In this document: in pieces, positions 1-9,579 of the stretch | Numbering within the stretch: the first letter of the stretch is position 1 | How the letters are laid out: each line of letters begins with the position of its first letter | IMG/VR virus record: IMGVR_UViG_3300022200_000073 | Coordinates: 1-48,436 of that record | Source of the DNA: a virus | DNA length: 48,436 nucleotides | Reading direction: 5' to 3' (one strand) | Made by a program: the position numbers and the translations under genes | The notes under the pieces: model-generated | Seen by the model: only the letters and a program-made list of their open reading frames with translations | What the model was told of the DNA's origin: nothing | Database searches by the model: none

Positions 1-3000
1 ATGCCTGAAACTAAGTATACTCCTTCTGAAACAGTTGGTACAGCCGTTGAATACTTGGGGGATACAGACTCCTATGGTTTTGACTCTAAGGATATAGCTG
101 GTTTTATACAAGAGTCCCAAAAGGATTACAAGAACCCTGACAAGATTGCAGCCTTGGCTTCCGTAGATCCTTTAGTAAAGGAGACAAAGCTTGCTGAGTT
201 GATGCAAGATTATATGTCAGATAAATTACCTAGATTAAAGGCTAAGAGACTAGTAGCAATAGAAACTGGGGATAAGGCCATGCTTGAGGAGTACAACGAA
301 AAGATAACAGGTCTACAAAAAAACTTTCGAGAGTACGCCAAGGAGCAACTACCATTGTATACTGAAAACCGTGAGGAGAAATTAAACGATCTCTATAAAA
401 GGTACCAAGATTACAATGAAAATAGCCCTATAGGTATGATTATAGATGATACCTTAGACACAACCGAGGAGTTTTTGGGTGGTATGGTTGAAGGATTATA
501 TGGATCATCTTCAAACACTTTAATAGGTTTATCTGATCTTTTTGGTGCAGACCAATTTGCAGAGGAGGAGAGAATGAGGGAACAACTTAATTCTTTTGAT
601 TGGCAAGATTTACACTACGCAGAAGCTAGGGGTAGAGCTTATGAGTACAAAGGTAAGGAGTACATCATAACCGACACAGGTATGATCATAGACCACACTA
701 ACAAAAAGAACATAACAGCCATAGCTGAGAAACTAGGTATCACAGAAGAGGATATAGAGTCCGGTAAGGGGTTAGGTGTTAAAAGTTCTAGTAGTGGTGT
801 AGGCTATATGAAAGCTGGTGCTAACACTATAGGGGATTTAGCATTTCAAATCGCTAGTACCAAGGGTATTGGAGGAGCAGTTGGGGCTACCACAAAAAGG
901 GGTTTAATGCTTACCTCAGCTGGTGTTCAATCCGGAATGATTGCATCCTCTGTTTACAATGAAACATACGAACAACTATCTGCAGCAGGTATTGAGGAGG
1001 AAACAGCTAAGGCTGAGTCAGCTAAGATTGCTTTTGGTGTGGCAGCTGTTACATTACCAACTCACTTCATATCCCCAAACATTAGTCCTATTGGCTTTAG
1101 TAAAACTGGTATTGATAGAGGGTTTGTTAAAGGTGTGGCAGATAGCTATGCAAAAGGGGGTACAAAGTTAGTAAAAAAATACTTAAATCCGTTCCTCAAA
1201 GAGGGAGGGGGTGAGGTTGTGGAAGAACTTGTTGAGGGTACTACCCAGAAAGCTCTTAATGTTAACGCAAATGAAAACCTCGGTATAAAAATATTAGAGG
1301 AGGATATGAGTGTATCCGAATTTAAGGAAACAGTTATACTCTCTTTTCTTGTGGGTGGTTTAGGATCTGTTTCAGGGAGTCCTAGTGGAAAAACTGGTAG
1401 GTTGAGTTCTTTTAAGGCTCTCTCTAAAGATATGGATAAGTCTATATCTTTAATAAGGGGTATGGAGTCTGAAGGGGTTTTCACTAAAGACACTGCAAAT
1501 AAAGTAGTTAGGGATTTGAACTTGTTTAATAAGTACTCTAACCAAGTGCCTGTTGACACTAAAGTTGGTAAGGTAGAACCACTATTTGATCTTTTAGATA
1601 AGAGGGATAACTTAGAGGTAGGGTTAAAGAACAAAAATAAAGCTTTTCACAAGGGTATAAAGGAGCAGATTGATGCAGTTGATTCAGATATAGCAGCTCT
1701 ACTAAATTCTCCTGTTGAGACTAAGCTTAAATCTGAAGAGGCTAAACCAAAGGTATCCATAACGCCAGAGACTTCATCCAACTACGCTAACATGACCGAA
1801 GAGGGAGATAACTTTGTCTTCTTTCATAACGGTAGTGATGGTTACACAGAGGTTAAGCCTACTACAGGAGAGTCAACAGTTACTTCAAAAGAAGAAGCTG
1901 CTGCCTTATCTAAGGTTGGTGGAATGGCTATGTATTATACAGACCCAAACCAATCTGAGAAACAAAAGGCAAGTACCTCAAAGTATGCTGTTAAGGTACC
2001 TAAAGATAAAGTTTATGACTTCAATACTGACCCAGACAACTTAATAGAGGAGGCAGAGAGAAGACATAAAGAAGAACACCCTGACAAAGCTTTTGATAAG
2101 AATACACAAGTTGCTTATGTAACTAAGATAGCAGGTGAAAGGGGGTATGATATGGTTGTGTCTGAATGGGCAGGTGGAAAGACTAGGGCACAAACAACAC
2201 AAGCACTTAAGCCTACAGACGTGCAAACATTAGAGGGAAACAAAGTTAAGCAACCTTTTAGTGGAGAGTATAAAGGAAATAAAGAAAGGGGGTTTGATTC
2301 CGTAGTGCCTAGGACTAAGCAGCAGGCTCTTCAGGGAGTTTATGATGCTATAAATAAAGCAAGAAACGCTGAGAATAACTATGATGAGCTTTATCGTTTA
2401 AGAGACAAACAGGGGGACTACTCGCAAAAAGAAATCTCTAGTATGATTGAGGGTTCAGACTTAAGTCAAGAACTTAAAGATCAATACCAAGAGGCTATGG
2501 ATTATCAGCCAAAGGGTAGATCTTCTAGGGTTGTTCAGAAGTCTAAAACTAATAAAGTTGAAAGTGCACCTAAAGGGGTATATATAAACGTAGGGCTAAT
2601 AGAGGGTACAACGGATAAGGAATATGACCAGTCTATAATTAAAAAATCACTTCCAAAGGATGTAAAGGTGTTAGAGTCTGGTATTGTTGATGGGTCTGAA
2701 AAGACTATCTCCATAAAGTTGTCTAGACCACTTACTGATTTAGAGATGAAAAACCTTTTAGCTGCTACAAAACAAGATGCTATACCACAGATATCTGATG
2801 GGGATGGTGTAATGTTTGGCTCGGATGAGTGGGGTGGATTTGACCCTAATTATTTTATGATGCCTAATAATACTAAATTAATAAGCAATGAGTCGAACGA
2901 CAAGAAAACAAAAGAAACCACAACCGGAGGAGATAACAAAGGCAAAGCAAGTGGAAGCAGCAATAGAGATGCTAAAGTACCTGAAGGAGACAAGGCAGAT

Positions 3001-6000
3001 TCAACTAGCCTCGCAGATAGGGTAAGAGAGAAGTTTAAAACTAACACAACCATTAGAGACTCTATGAGGGGTCTAAACTCTAATGCACCAAAAGAATTAT
3101 TTGACTTAGCTTGGGATGCAGCTGTTGAAGCTGTAGCTCTAAGTATTGAGGCAGGTGTGAGTATATCTGAGAGTATAAGAGTAGGTATTAAAAAACTTAA
3201 GGGATCTGAATGGTACCAAAGTTTATCTAAGGAAGGCCAGAGAGAGGCTGAGATGAGCTTTATTGATGAAGTCAATGAAGTAGAAAGCGACACACCAGAA
3301 AGGGCTTATGAGAGGCTTAAAAGTGAAATGGAATCCTCTAGGAACCAATCTAAGAAGTCAGATGTACCAATACTCAAAAAAATAAGTCAAGCAATAGGGT
3401 CTATTACAACAGAGCTTATAGATAGGCAACACAAAGTTAAAACAGCTTTAGAAAAAGCTGGTATGGGTAAAGTTGTAGACTACATCGTTACAAAGGCTGG
3501 AGCCTCCTCACTTGCTAAAAATAGGAGTGAAAAGGCATATCAGAACACTCTTGCAGGGTTAACAAACTTTGAAGTTAACAAACTAGAGGAAATTATAATA
3601 GCTAGGAGGATCATAGCTATTGACAAGAATAGAGCTGAAAGAGGTCAAAAACCTATAAAGCACCAAGGTAACCAAACTGGTAAGAGTTCAGCTATGGCAC
3701 TAGAAGGGGCTAGGCTGGAACTTGGTGATAAGACTTTTAATAAGTTATCTAAGAGGGCTGATAATTATTTTCAAGAATACAAAGAGATACTTGAGGAAAT
3801 GAAGTCAGAGGGTCTTATTTCCGAGGATACCTACGAGCTGTTTAAAGGGGTTGACTACCAACCTAGAGAGTTTATTGACTTTATGGAGGACATGGATGGC
3901 GAGTTTCTTATAGAGGAACTACACGCTATAGAGAATCTACCCCTATCTAAGAAGCAAATGACCTCCTTTAAAGAGGGTTTTGATGGAAACCAGCTTACAG
4001 ATGCTTGGTATATTTTACAAAAGAGTATATTATCTAGGACAAAAGCTGTTTTCATAAATAGATTAAACACAGCCTTCCACTCAGAATTTGTAAAAACAGC
4101 TGCAGAGGTGGATGCTTTAATAGAGAAAGGAAACCTAACAAAGAGGGAGCAAAAGAAAGTAGATAACTTTGAAAATGTAAGGAAACAAGTTAAATTAGAT
4201 AGTGTTGTAGGCTTTACGGATGCAGGTAACCCTAAGTATAAGATGGATAATGTAAATACTAAGGGTTATACAGCCATGTATTTTTACAAAGATGGTGTAA
4301 AGCAAAGGATTTGGGTTAAAGAAGACTTAGCAACCCATATAAATGATTCACATATGAAGCATTTATCAGCACCAGCCAAGGAAAATTTTGCGTTAATATC
4401 TGGTAAAGCAATTGTCCAGACCTTTGCTACAGGTAACAACCCCTTCTTTTTTATAACTAATACACCAAGGGATTTCTGGTTCACAGTAACTTTTTCTAAG
4501 GAGTATGGTAATGAGATTATTACTAATTCTGTAAAGCTGGCTATAGGTGCAGCCAAGGGATTAAGGAGTGTTTTTATTAATGGGGAGGATTACGTTAAAT
4601 ACCTAGAATATGGTGGTGGAATGGATTGGCTACAACTACAAGGTAAATACTCTGGTAAAGGTATTGCTAAAGCAATGGTAGACACAGTGATGAACCAAAA
4701 AACCCAAGATGCTATCACTAGAAATAAGGTTAAGGTATTTATGGATAAGTTCAACCTAGCTAGTGAGGTAGGTATAAGAATAGCGGTATTCAATAAGAGT
4801 ATAAAGAATCAATTAAAGGAGCTAGGTGAGAAGGACATCGAAACCTTACCAAAACAGGAGAGGGATTGGATATACACTCAAGCTGCCAGATCTGCTAGGG
4901 AGCTAACAGATTTTAATCAAGGGGGTAGAGCTACAAAAGCTGCAGACTCCTTTGTACCTTACCTAAATGCTGGTACTCAAGGTATAAGAGCTGCGGTTGA
5001 ATCTTTTGGTAGAGACCCAATAGGTGTGGGTTCTAGGATGGTACAAGTTATGGCATACACAGCAGGTGGTATGTTGGCATTAGGGATAAACCTAATAGGA
5101 ATGTTAAGGGATGATGAGGAGGAGGACGAAGAAATAAAGGGTAAGACTAATATCGAAATATACCTTAAGACAATTGAGGGAGTTAGTCAGTATGACTTGA
5201 CCAATTATTTTATAATCCCTACGGGTAAAAAGAATAAGGATGGTAACTGGGGATACTATAGGGTAGCCAAGGCTCATTCTTTAACCCCACTACTTAATAT
5301 TGCTGAACACTATATGAGAAAAGCTCTAGCTGAGTCTAGCGGAGCTGAATACAGAGGTGATGCAAGTAAGATATTCTTTGGGGCAGTTGAGAAAAACTTA
5401 ATCCCAATTGAGCTAAGCCCTACAGGGTTCTTAACAAGAATCCCTGCAGTTAACGCTATGGCAGCAATGAATGGTGATGATCTTTATACTGGTAACCCAC
5501 TATCATGGGATAAAGGGGAGATACCAGCTGAGTTAGAGGGTATTATTGATGATAGGGTTGAACCGTTTTATAAAAAATTAGGTGAGGGTGTAGGTAAGTC
5601 TCCACTAAGACTTAAAAAAGCTGTGGAATCATATGTCACAACACCTAACACGAACCCTTATATAGCAAGTTCTTATGCGATTGGTAACATGGTAACCTCT
5701 AATAAAGGTGTAAGTGAGACGTTTAAAGAAGCACGTTTGGACATGAAGAAAGCTTTGACAAGTAGGATGTTTAAGCACACGTCTGAATACAATGTAACAG
5801 CAAAACTTTTAGAGGGGGTCTCAAAGGATGTAGTGTCAGCTTATAGAGAGCACATAATACTTGAGGATAAGGTTAAAACTTTGATAGGGGAAATAAAAAA
5901 GAAGGATCTTGATAAGGCTCAAGGTGTGGACTCCATAAAGAAGTTAGCCGATGAATATCCTGAACATAGCCTGAACATCGTTAAGTGGGTCAACAGTGAG

Positions 6001-6216
6001 GTTAAGAAGAAAACCTTAAAGCCTTTAGTGGCAAGTCTTAAGTATGAAAGAAACAAACAAGTTAGAGCTATCATACTTGCTGAAAAGTATGGTGATCTTT
6101 TCATAGACAGGAAAAACCTAAGTGAAGAGGAGAGAAAGATACTAGCAGAGTTTGTTACAGAGAAGGCAGTGGACTCTGAGACGTATAACTACTACAGGGA
6201 GCTTTACAAAAATTAG
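1..6216 (+). CDS. Very large virion-associated or polyvalent protein
   Basis: 2071 residues. ATG at base 1, so the true start could lie upstream of the window. Seen: a charged N-terminal third; a Gly/Ala-rich hydrophobic stretch around residues 265-355; near 600-745 a segment with FVFFHNGSDG and MAMYYTDP that resembles ADP-ribosyltransferase-like domains of phage polyvalent proteins; a low-complexity Lys/Ser/Gly linker near 960-1000; and a long C-terminal helical part (about 1450-1850) with NPFFFITNTPRDFW, ELTDFNQGG and one hydrophobic segment near 1690. That C-terminal part resembles the LPD38-type domain of giant phage proteins. Such proteins are usually injected with the DNA or sit inside the capsid. 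Only the LPD-like part is a reasonably firm recognition; the transferase domain is inference, because I cannot place its catalytic residues. Followed by a strong terminator. Confidence 0.75.
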   Translation: MPETKYTPSETVGTAVEYLGDTDSYGFDSKDIAGFIQESQKDYKNPDKIAALASVDPLVKETKLAELMQDYMSDKLPRLKAKRLVAIETGDKAMLEEYNEKITGLQKNFREYAKEQLPLYTENREEKLNDLYKRYQDYNENSPIGMIIDDTLDTTEEFLGGMVEGLYGSSSNTLIGLSDLFGADQFAEEERMREQLNSFDWQDLHYAEARGRAYEYKGKEYIITDTGMIIDHTNKKNITAIAEKLGITEEDIESGKGLGVKSSSSGVGYMKAGANTIGDLAFQIASTKGIGGAVGATTKRGLMLTSAGVQSGMIASSVYNETYEQLSAAGIEEETAKAESAKIAFGVAAVTLPTHFISPNISPIGFSKTGIDRGFVKGVADSYAKGGTKLVKKYLNPFLKEGGGEVVEELVEGTTQKALNVNANENLGIKILEEDMSVSEFKETVILSFLVGGLGSVSGSPSGKTGRLSSFKALSKDMDKSISLIRGMESEGVFTKDTANKVVRDLNLFNKYSNQVPVDTKVGKVEPLFDLLDKRDNLEVGLKNKNKAFHKGIKEQIDAVDSDIAALLNSPVETKLKSEEAKPKVSITPETSSNYANMTEEGDNFVFFHNGSDGYTEVKPTTGESTVTSKEEAAALSKVGGMAMYYTDPNQSEKQKASTSKYAVKVPKDKVYDFNTDPDNLIEEAERRHKEEHPDKAFDKNTQVAYVTKIAGERGYDMVVSEWAGGKTRAQTTQALKPTDVQTLEGNKVKQPFSGEYKGNKERGFDSVVPRTKQQALQGVYDAINKARNAENNYDELYRLRDKQGDYSQKEISSMIEGSDLSQELKDQYQEAMDYQPKGRSSRVVQKSKTNKVESAPKGVYINVGLIEGTTDKEYDQSIIKKSLPKDVKVLESGIVDGSEKTISIKLSRPLTDLEMKNLLAATKQDAIPQISDGDGVMFGSDEWGGFDPNYFMMPNNTKLISNESNDKKTKETTTGGDNKGKASGSSNRDAKVPEGDKADSTSLADRVREKFKTNTTIRDSMRGLNSNAPKELFDLAWDAAVEAVALSIEAGVSISESIRVGIKKLKGSEWYQSLSKEGQREAEMSFIDEVNEVESDTPERAYERLKSEMESSRNQSKKSDVPILKKISQAIGSITTELIDRQHKVKTALEKAGMGKVVDYIVTKAGASSLAKNRSEKAYQNTLAGLTNFEVNKLEEIIIARRIIAIDKNRAERGQKPIKHQGNQTGKSSAMALEGARLELGDKTFNKLSKRADNYFQEYKEILEEMKSEGLISEDTYELFKGVDYQPREFIDFMEDMDGEFLIEELHAIENLPLSKKQMTSFKEGFDGNQLTDAWYILQKSILSRTKAVFINRLNTAFHSEFVKTAAEVDALIEKGNLTKREQKKVDNFENVRKQVKLDSVVGFTDAGNPKYKMDNVNTKGYTAMYFYKDGVKQRIWVKEDLATHINDSHMKHLSAPAKENFALISGKAIVQTFATGNNPFFFITNTPRDFWFTVTFSKEYGNEIITNSVKLAIGAAKGLRSVFINGEDYVKYLEYGGGMDWLQLQGKYSGKGIAKAMVDTVMNQKTQDAITRNKVKVFMDKFNLASEVGIRIAVFNKSIKNQLKELGEKDIETLPKQERDWIYTQAARSARELTDFNQGGRATKAADSFVPYLNAGTQGIRAAVESFGRDPIGVGSRMVQVMAYTAGGMLALGINLIGMLRDDEEEDEEIKGKTNIEIYLKTIEGVSQYDLTNYFIIPTGKKNKDGNWGYYRVAKAHSLTPLLNIAEHYMRKALAESSGAEYRGDASKIFFGAVEKNLIPIELSPTGFLTRIPAVNAMAAMNGDDLYTGNPLSWDKGEIPAELEGIIDDRVEPFYKKLGEGVGKSPLRLKKAVESYVTTPNTNPYIASSYAIGNMVTSNKGVSETFKEARLDMKKALTSRMFKHTSEYNVTAKLLEGVSKDVVSAYREHIILEDKVKTLIGEIKKKDLDKAQGVDSIKKLADEYPEHSLNIVKWVNSEVKKKTLKPLVASLKYERNKQVRAIILAEKYGDLFIDRKNLSEEERKILAEFVTEKAVDSETYNYYRELYKN

Positions 6217-6233
6217 TAAAAAGAAGGAAAAAG

Positions 6234-6267
6234 AAAACCCGATAAGATTAATCTCCTATCGGGTTTT
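6234..6267. terminator. Bidirectional terminator between convergent genes
   Basis: A perfect 11-bp inverted repeat (AAAACCCGATA and TATCGGGTTTT) around a 12-base loop, with A-runs on one side and T-runs on the other. It lies 18 bases after the stop of the giant plus-strand gene and before the end of the minus-strand operon, so it can end transcription from both sides. Confidence 0.9.
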
Positions 6268-6309
6268 GTTTTCTGTGTTCCAAAAAGCATGATTAAGTCT
6301 ATCTAACCA

Positions 6310-6462
6310 TTATTCCTCCTTTAGAATATCGTGTATTCCATCAACCTTATCCGCAACATTTCCAATCGTTTTCACGTTGTTTCTGTATACGAATACTGTA
6401 CTAATAGCTGTTGCTACTGCCGTTACTAATATTGCTGTGATGAGTGTAGTTATTGAAACCAT
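6310..6462 (-). CDS. Small single-span membrane protein
   Basis: 50 residues. It begins MVSITTLITAILVTAVATAI, an N-terminal membrane span, followed by a short charged tail ending in KEE. Distal gene of the long minus-strand operon, with a TATATTTG -7 box about 30 bases upstream. The layout (one N-terminal span, short hydrophilic tail) resembles small phage lysis or membrane proteins, but nothing identifies a function. Confidence 0.6.
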   Translation of the reverse strand: MVSITTLITAILVTAVATAISTVFVYRNNVKTIGNVADKVDGIHDILKEE

Positions 6463-6491
6463 CTTGTTTTGTTTGTTTTATTATTGAGTTG

Positions 6492-6499
6492 CAAATATA
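6492..6499 (-). promoter_or_regulatory. Putative -7 promoter box
   Basis: TATATTTG on the minus strand matches the Bacteroidota TAnnTTTG -7 box and lies just upstream of the 50-residue membrane protein gene. No convincing -33 box is present at 19-21 bases. Confidence 0.45.
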
Positions 6500-6523
6500 A
6501 GGTAAATTATTGATACCTTAAGA

Positions 6524-6757
6524 TTAGGTTTTTATCCTTACCTCATAGACAACTTTCCAGTCGTCCCCATTCTTTTTAACTATCTCTCTCAGCCTCCTCT
6601 TTGCAACATCTTGGTTACCATAATACTCAACCCTAGTTTTGCCAACCTCTATTAAATCTGACCAAATATTAAAGTCTGACCAGAATATAAAAGGAATACT
6701 AAAAGACCTATACTGGATTTTATGTAACCCCCACATCTCAACTATTCTATACTTCAT
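6524..6757 (-). CDS. Hypothetical protein, 77 residues
   Basis: Not recognised. Begins MKYRIVEMWGLHKIQ, is rich in aromatic residues and ends in a basic, beta-like stretch (WKVVYEVRIKT). It starts 3 bases after the stop of the polynucleotide kinase gene, so it is translated from the same transcript. Confidence 0.6.
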   Translation of the reverse strand: MKYRIVEMWGLHKIQYRSFSIPFIFWSDFNIWSDLIEVGKTRVEYYGNQDVAKRRLREIVKKNGDDWKVVYEVRIKT

Positions 6758-6760
6758 AAC

Positions 6761-7666
6761 TTAAAAATTTCCATATTCAACATTAAAGACCTTTAATCCT
6801 AAAGACCTTGCTCGTCTAACAACCTGCAATCTGTCATCAAACATACCTACAATATGGTAGTCCTTGGCAATCTCTCTCCACATCTCCTCCTTAATAAGCC
6901 AGTCTGGTTTCATATTACCCTCTTCACGGATAAAAATTTCATCGTAATCCATATTGTTTTTATCCAACCACTTTTTAGTTTCGTAGAGGGCTATACCGTC
7001 ACGGCCAGTACAAATAATAACTTTAGCTCCAGAAGACTTAAGCATATTCATAACCTTGGCAGTTGGACTATCAACTGTATCCTTACCAACTAACTTCCAA
7101 TCGTAGGCTGACCTTTTAACTTTGTGAGCCAAGGTACCATCAATGTCAAATATAATCACATCCTCTTTAAGGGGGTTATTCAACAATGTTACCGGAGTAA
7201 AGTCTATAGGATTCTCAACCAAGTTGTGATACAGGTTCACATACTGTGTGTTCTGCTTCCTTAAAACTTCCCCACCAACACGCCTCTTACGAACCCTATC
7301 TCTGATCTCTGCCTCCTTTAACATAATAGGGATCATCTTATAAGTCGTTGATACATTCCAGAACTTAAACCTCTCAATATAGGATCTCTTTAAGTGTGTT
7401 GCATCCACTATTATATCCTTACCCAAGTTCAAAGCATCGTGTATCAGCGTGTCCTCAAAACGAGTTACTTGCTTCTCTAAAGAGTAGATGTCATCCCTCT
7501 CATAATACTTGTGCACAGTGTCCTCAGTAAAGCCAAAGAATTGTTCTCTGATCTTATCCCTATTCACTATTATGACATTTTCAGGATCTTTTAACCACTC
7601 CTCATGAGCCCAAGTGGATTTCCCACTACCGGAAACCCCTACTAAAATTGTTATTCTATTTTTCAT
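6761..7666 (-). CDS. pseT: Polynucleotide 5'-kinase / 3'-phosphatase (T4 PseT type)
   Basis: 301 residues, the length of T4 Pnkp. N-terminal kinase: P-loop GVSGSGKSTW near residue 9 and VNRDKIREQ, matching the T4 VNRDD motif. C-terminal HAD phosphatase: FDIDGTLAHK near residue 174, ICTGRDG, and a DDRLQVV motif near the end. The enzyme repairs RNA ends left by anticodon nucleases, phosphorylating the 5'-OH and removing the 3' or cyclic phosphate so that a ligase can join them. The RNA ligase gene lies two genes upstream in the same operon, with only a 44-residue gene between, so the two very probably act together in RNA repair against host defence. Start overlaps the previous stop (TAATG). Confidence 0.95.
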   Translation of the reverse strand: MKNRITILVGVSGSGKSTWAHEEWLKDPENVIIVNRDKIREQFFGFTEDTVHKYYERDDIYSLEKQVTRFEDTLIHDALNLGKDIIVDATHLKRSYIERFKFWNVSTTYKMIPIMLKEAEIRDRVRKRRVGGEVLRKQNTQYVNLYHNLVENPIDFTPVTLLNNPLKEDVIIFDIDGTLAHKVKRSAYDWKLVGKDTVDSPTAKVMNMLKSSGAKVIICTGRDGIALYETKKWLDKNNMDYDEIFIREEGNMKPDWLIKEEMWREIAKDYHIVGMFDDRLQVVRRARSLGLKVFNVEYGNF

Positions 7667-7800
7667 TACTCTGATATTAAGTGTTCTTCTATACTTTCGA
7701 TAGAAGACTCTATTTTAGTTACTACTTCATTCTTACTTAAATCTCCGTACTCAAGACCTGCAATTATTTCCTTAAGGTCTCCTATTATTGCTTCTTTCAT
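7666..7800 (-). CDS. Small acidic protein between RNA ligase and kinase
   Basis: 44 residues (MKEAIIGDLKEII... EEHLISE), strongly acidic and predicted helical. Its start codon overlaps the RNA ligase stop (TAATG) and its stop overlaps the kinase start in the same way, so all three are translationally coupled. Function unknown; the position suggests a role in, or regulation of, RNA repair. Confidence 0.75.
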   Translation of the reverse strand: MKEAIIGDLKEIIAGLEYGDLSKNEVVTKIESSIESIEEHLISE

Positions 7801-9161
7801 TAGTTCTCAGATTCTATATCAGCCTCTCCACTGTCCAACTCCTTAGACTCCCACTCAAGGAATCTAAAGCTTTTCAGTTTATAAGACTCACAGTTAAACA
7901 ATGACTCTTTTCTTACAACAATACCTTCTTCTGGTACTGGGTTGTGACACATAAAGCAGTCTTTTTCGTTGTAAGATTTTTCAAGCTCCTCAACAAACAT
8001 ATTACTAAATTCATCTTCTAATTCCCAGAGCCTATCATCGGCATATTCAGGGCACAACCAATCTACAGCTTTACCATAATAAAACAAGTGGGGTATAGTA
8101 AGCCTTCTTCTATCACAAAACTCTGCGATCTCTGGGTAGGACAACTCAGTCACTAGACCATCTGGGTTTGTTTGAGTGATACGGTATACCTCTAGTTTGT
8201 GTTGAGGTGTTTCTTTTTGGTGCTCCTCTAAAAAATCAAAGTCACCATCTGGTTCACACCCATAATCATAACCCTTCTGAATAGCCCCACCATTGTGGTC
8301 ATATCCCAACATCTCTCCGTACAGGGTATAGCCCTTTGGTATTGATTCACCAACCTCATCCTTAATCTTCTCCCAAAGGTCATATCCGAAGAAGTGATCC
8401 TTCTGCTTAGGGTCATCCATATCAGCGTTCTTTACCACTCGTCTCGAACCGTAGACCAAGTCATATTCCATCTCCTGTACTTGGAAACCTAACCATCTCA
8501 TAGCTCTTTCAAACCTTGGTAGGTTTCTCTTGACCAATACGTTACCAACCCACCATGACGTACCATGAGTTTTGTAGGTTATAGAGATCGTGTCCTCAGG
8601 GTTAATTTTGTGAGCATTCTTACGTAAGTTCTCTGTATCAACGTGTAGGTGAACTTGACCCTCAACAAGACGGGAAACCTTTGGCTTCCTACCCTGCTTA
8701 GATACAGCACCAGCTTTCTTAGGTGCTTGGTACTTTTCTACTAGGAGTTTGCCGTTGATTGTGTCGAACTCTGTTCCCACTTTTACCTCAAAACCATAGT
8801 CATAACCTACCCAAAAAGCTACTTGCATTATAGGAACAATATACCCCATTGATTTTTCACCACGAAGTTTCATAGCCTTGACACGACAATTATCCTCGAA
8901 GAATCCTGCCTTCTCCTTATCGCTGTTCAACTCCTTATCCCTAAAAGAGTTGGTAGCCGATAAGAAGTCTGCACTAATTTTAGACTCAACCGGAAAGAAT
9001 ACATAGACATCCCCATCTTTAGCATCTAATCCAGTAATGACTGTTTGAAAGTCAATGTCCACAGTCTGCAACCTATTAGCGTTACTGTGTTTCTTAAGCC
9101 CTTTTAAAGCCACCACTTTTGCTAGGTAGTTTGGGTTGGCATTTTTACTTGTTGCTAGCAT
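7800..9161 (-). CDS. RNA ligase, DRB0094 (Rnl5)-like
   Basis: 453 residues. The N-terminal part (LAKVVALKGLKKHSNANRLQ) resembles the OB-fold domain that precedes the ligase core in the DRB0094 family. Nucleotidyltransferase motifs in order: motif I KTHGTS (the Lys is the AMP attachment site), motif III TLYGEMLG, motif IV EEGIVVRKE, motif V YKLKSFRFLEW. It joins RNA 3'-OH and 5'-phosphate ends through an adenylylated enzyme. Coupled by overlapping codons to a 44-residue gene and then the end-healing kinase, which makes this an RNA repair cassette. Which Rnl subfamily it belongs to is from memory. Confidence 0.88.
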   Translation of the reverse strand: MLATSKNANPNYLAKVVALKGLKKHSNANRLQTVDIDFQTVITGLDAKDGDVYVFFPVESKISADFLSATNSFRDKELNSDKEKAGFFEDNCRVKAMKLRGEKSMGYIVPIMQVAFWVGYDYGFEVKVGTEFDTINGKLLVEKYQAPKKAGAVSKQGRKPKVSRLVEGQVHLHVDTENLRKNAHKINPEDTISITYKTHGTSWWVGNVLVKRNLPRFERAMRWLGFQVQEMEYDLVYGSRRVVKNADMDDPKQKDHFFGYDLWEKIKDEVGESIPKGYTLYGEMLGYDHNGGAIQKGYDYGCEPDGDFDFLEEHQKETPQHKLEVYRITQTNPDGLVTELSYPEIAEFCDRRRLTIPHLFYYGKAVDWLCPEYADDRLWELEDEFSNMFVEELEKSYNEKDCFMCHNPVPEEGIVVRKESLFNCESYKLKSFRFLEWESKELDSGEADIESEN

Positions 9162-9162
9162 T

Positions 9163-9402
9163 TTATTTTATTTTAGGTAGCAAAACTAAGTAAAATAATT
9201 CACACTCGCAAGTAAAAAAGAGAAAAAGTTTCTCTAGATTAGCCCTTAAAAAACCAATATCTTCTTCGGTATTATTTACATACAAAACAGAGTGGTCTCC
9301 ATCTTCTAGGTTGACAGAGCCTTGCTGTAAGTAACCTAAAGATGCTAGGTGTTGTAGGTTATTTTTGTTTTTATCTACGTAAAACTTTTTTGGTGGTCTC
9401 AT
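9163..9402 (-). CDS. Hypothetical protein, 79 residues
   Basis: Not recognised. Begins MRPPKKFYVDKNKNNLQHLA; the C-terminal third is hydrophobic (LEKLFLFFTCECELFYLVLL). Its stop precedes the RNA ligase start by one base, consistent with coupling. Confidence 0.6.
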   Translation of the reverse strand: MRPPKKFYVDKNKNNLQHLASLGYLQQGSVNLEDGDHSVLYVNNTEEDIGFLRANLEKLFLFFTCECELFYLVLLPKIK

Positions 9403-9404
9403 AA

Positions 9405-9569
9405 CTAATCTATTAACTTTTTATAGTGATTGATAAGCTTCTCCATCTTAGATGTATAGTAATCCTCAAATTCCTCGAACCCCTCTGAATCTTGTTGGAA
9501 AATTTTGTAGAATGTCCCCCTCAGTCTTTCTGAAGGGGTCTTTAATTTTGGTTTAACTGTTCTACTCAT
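9405..9569 (-). CDS. Hypothetical protein, 54 residues
   Basis: Starts MSRTVKPKLKTPSERLRGT and ends in an amphipathic helix rich in Lys and acidic residues. It fills the gap between its neighbours with 2 and 10 bases to spare, in the operon direction. No family recognised. Confidence 0.65.
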   Translation of the reverse strand: MSRTVKPKLKTPSERLRGTFYKIFQQDSEGFEEFEDYYTSKMEKLINHYKKLID

Positions 9570-9579
9570 AATTTTTAAT

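Noticed and set aside
1146-1634. Antisense frame of 162 codons in the giant gene
   Set aside because: Low-complexity Ser/Leu/Pro-rich shadow of a clearly coding strand, no start signals.
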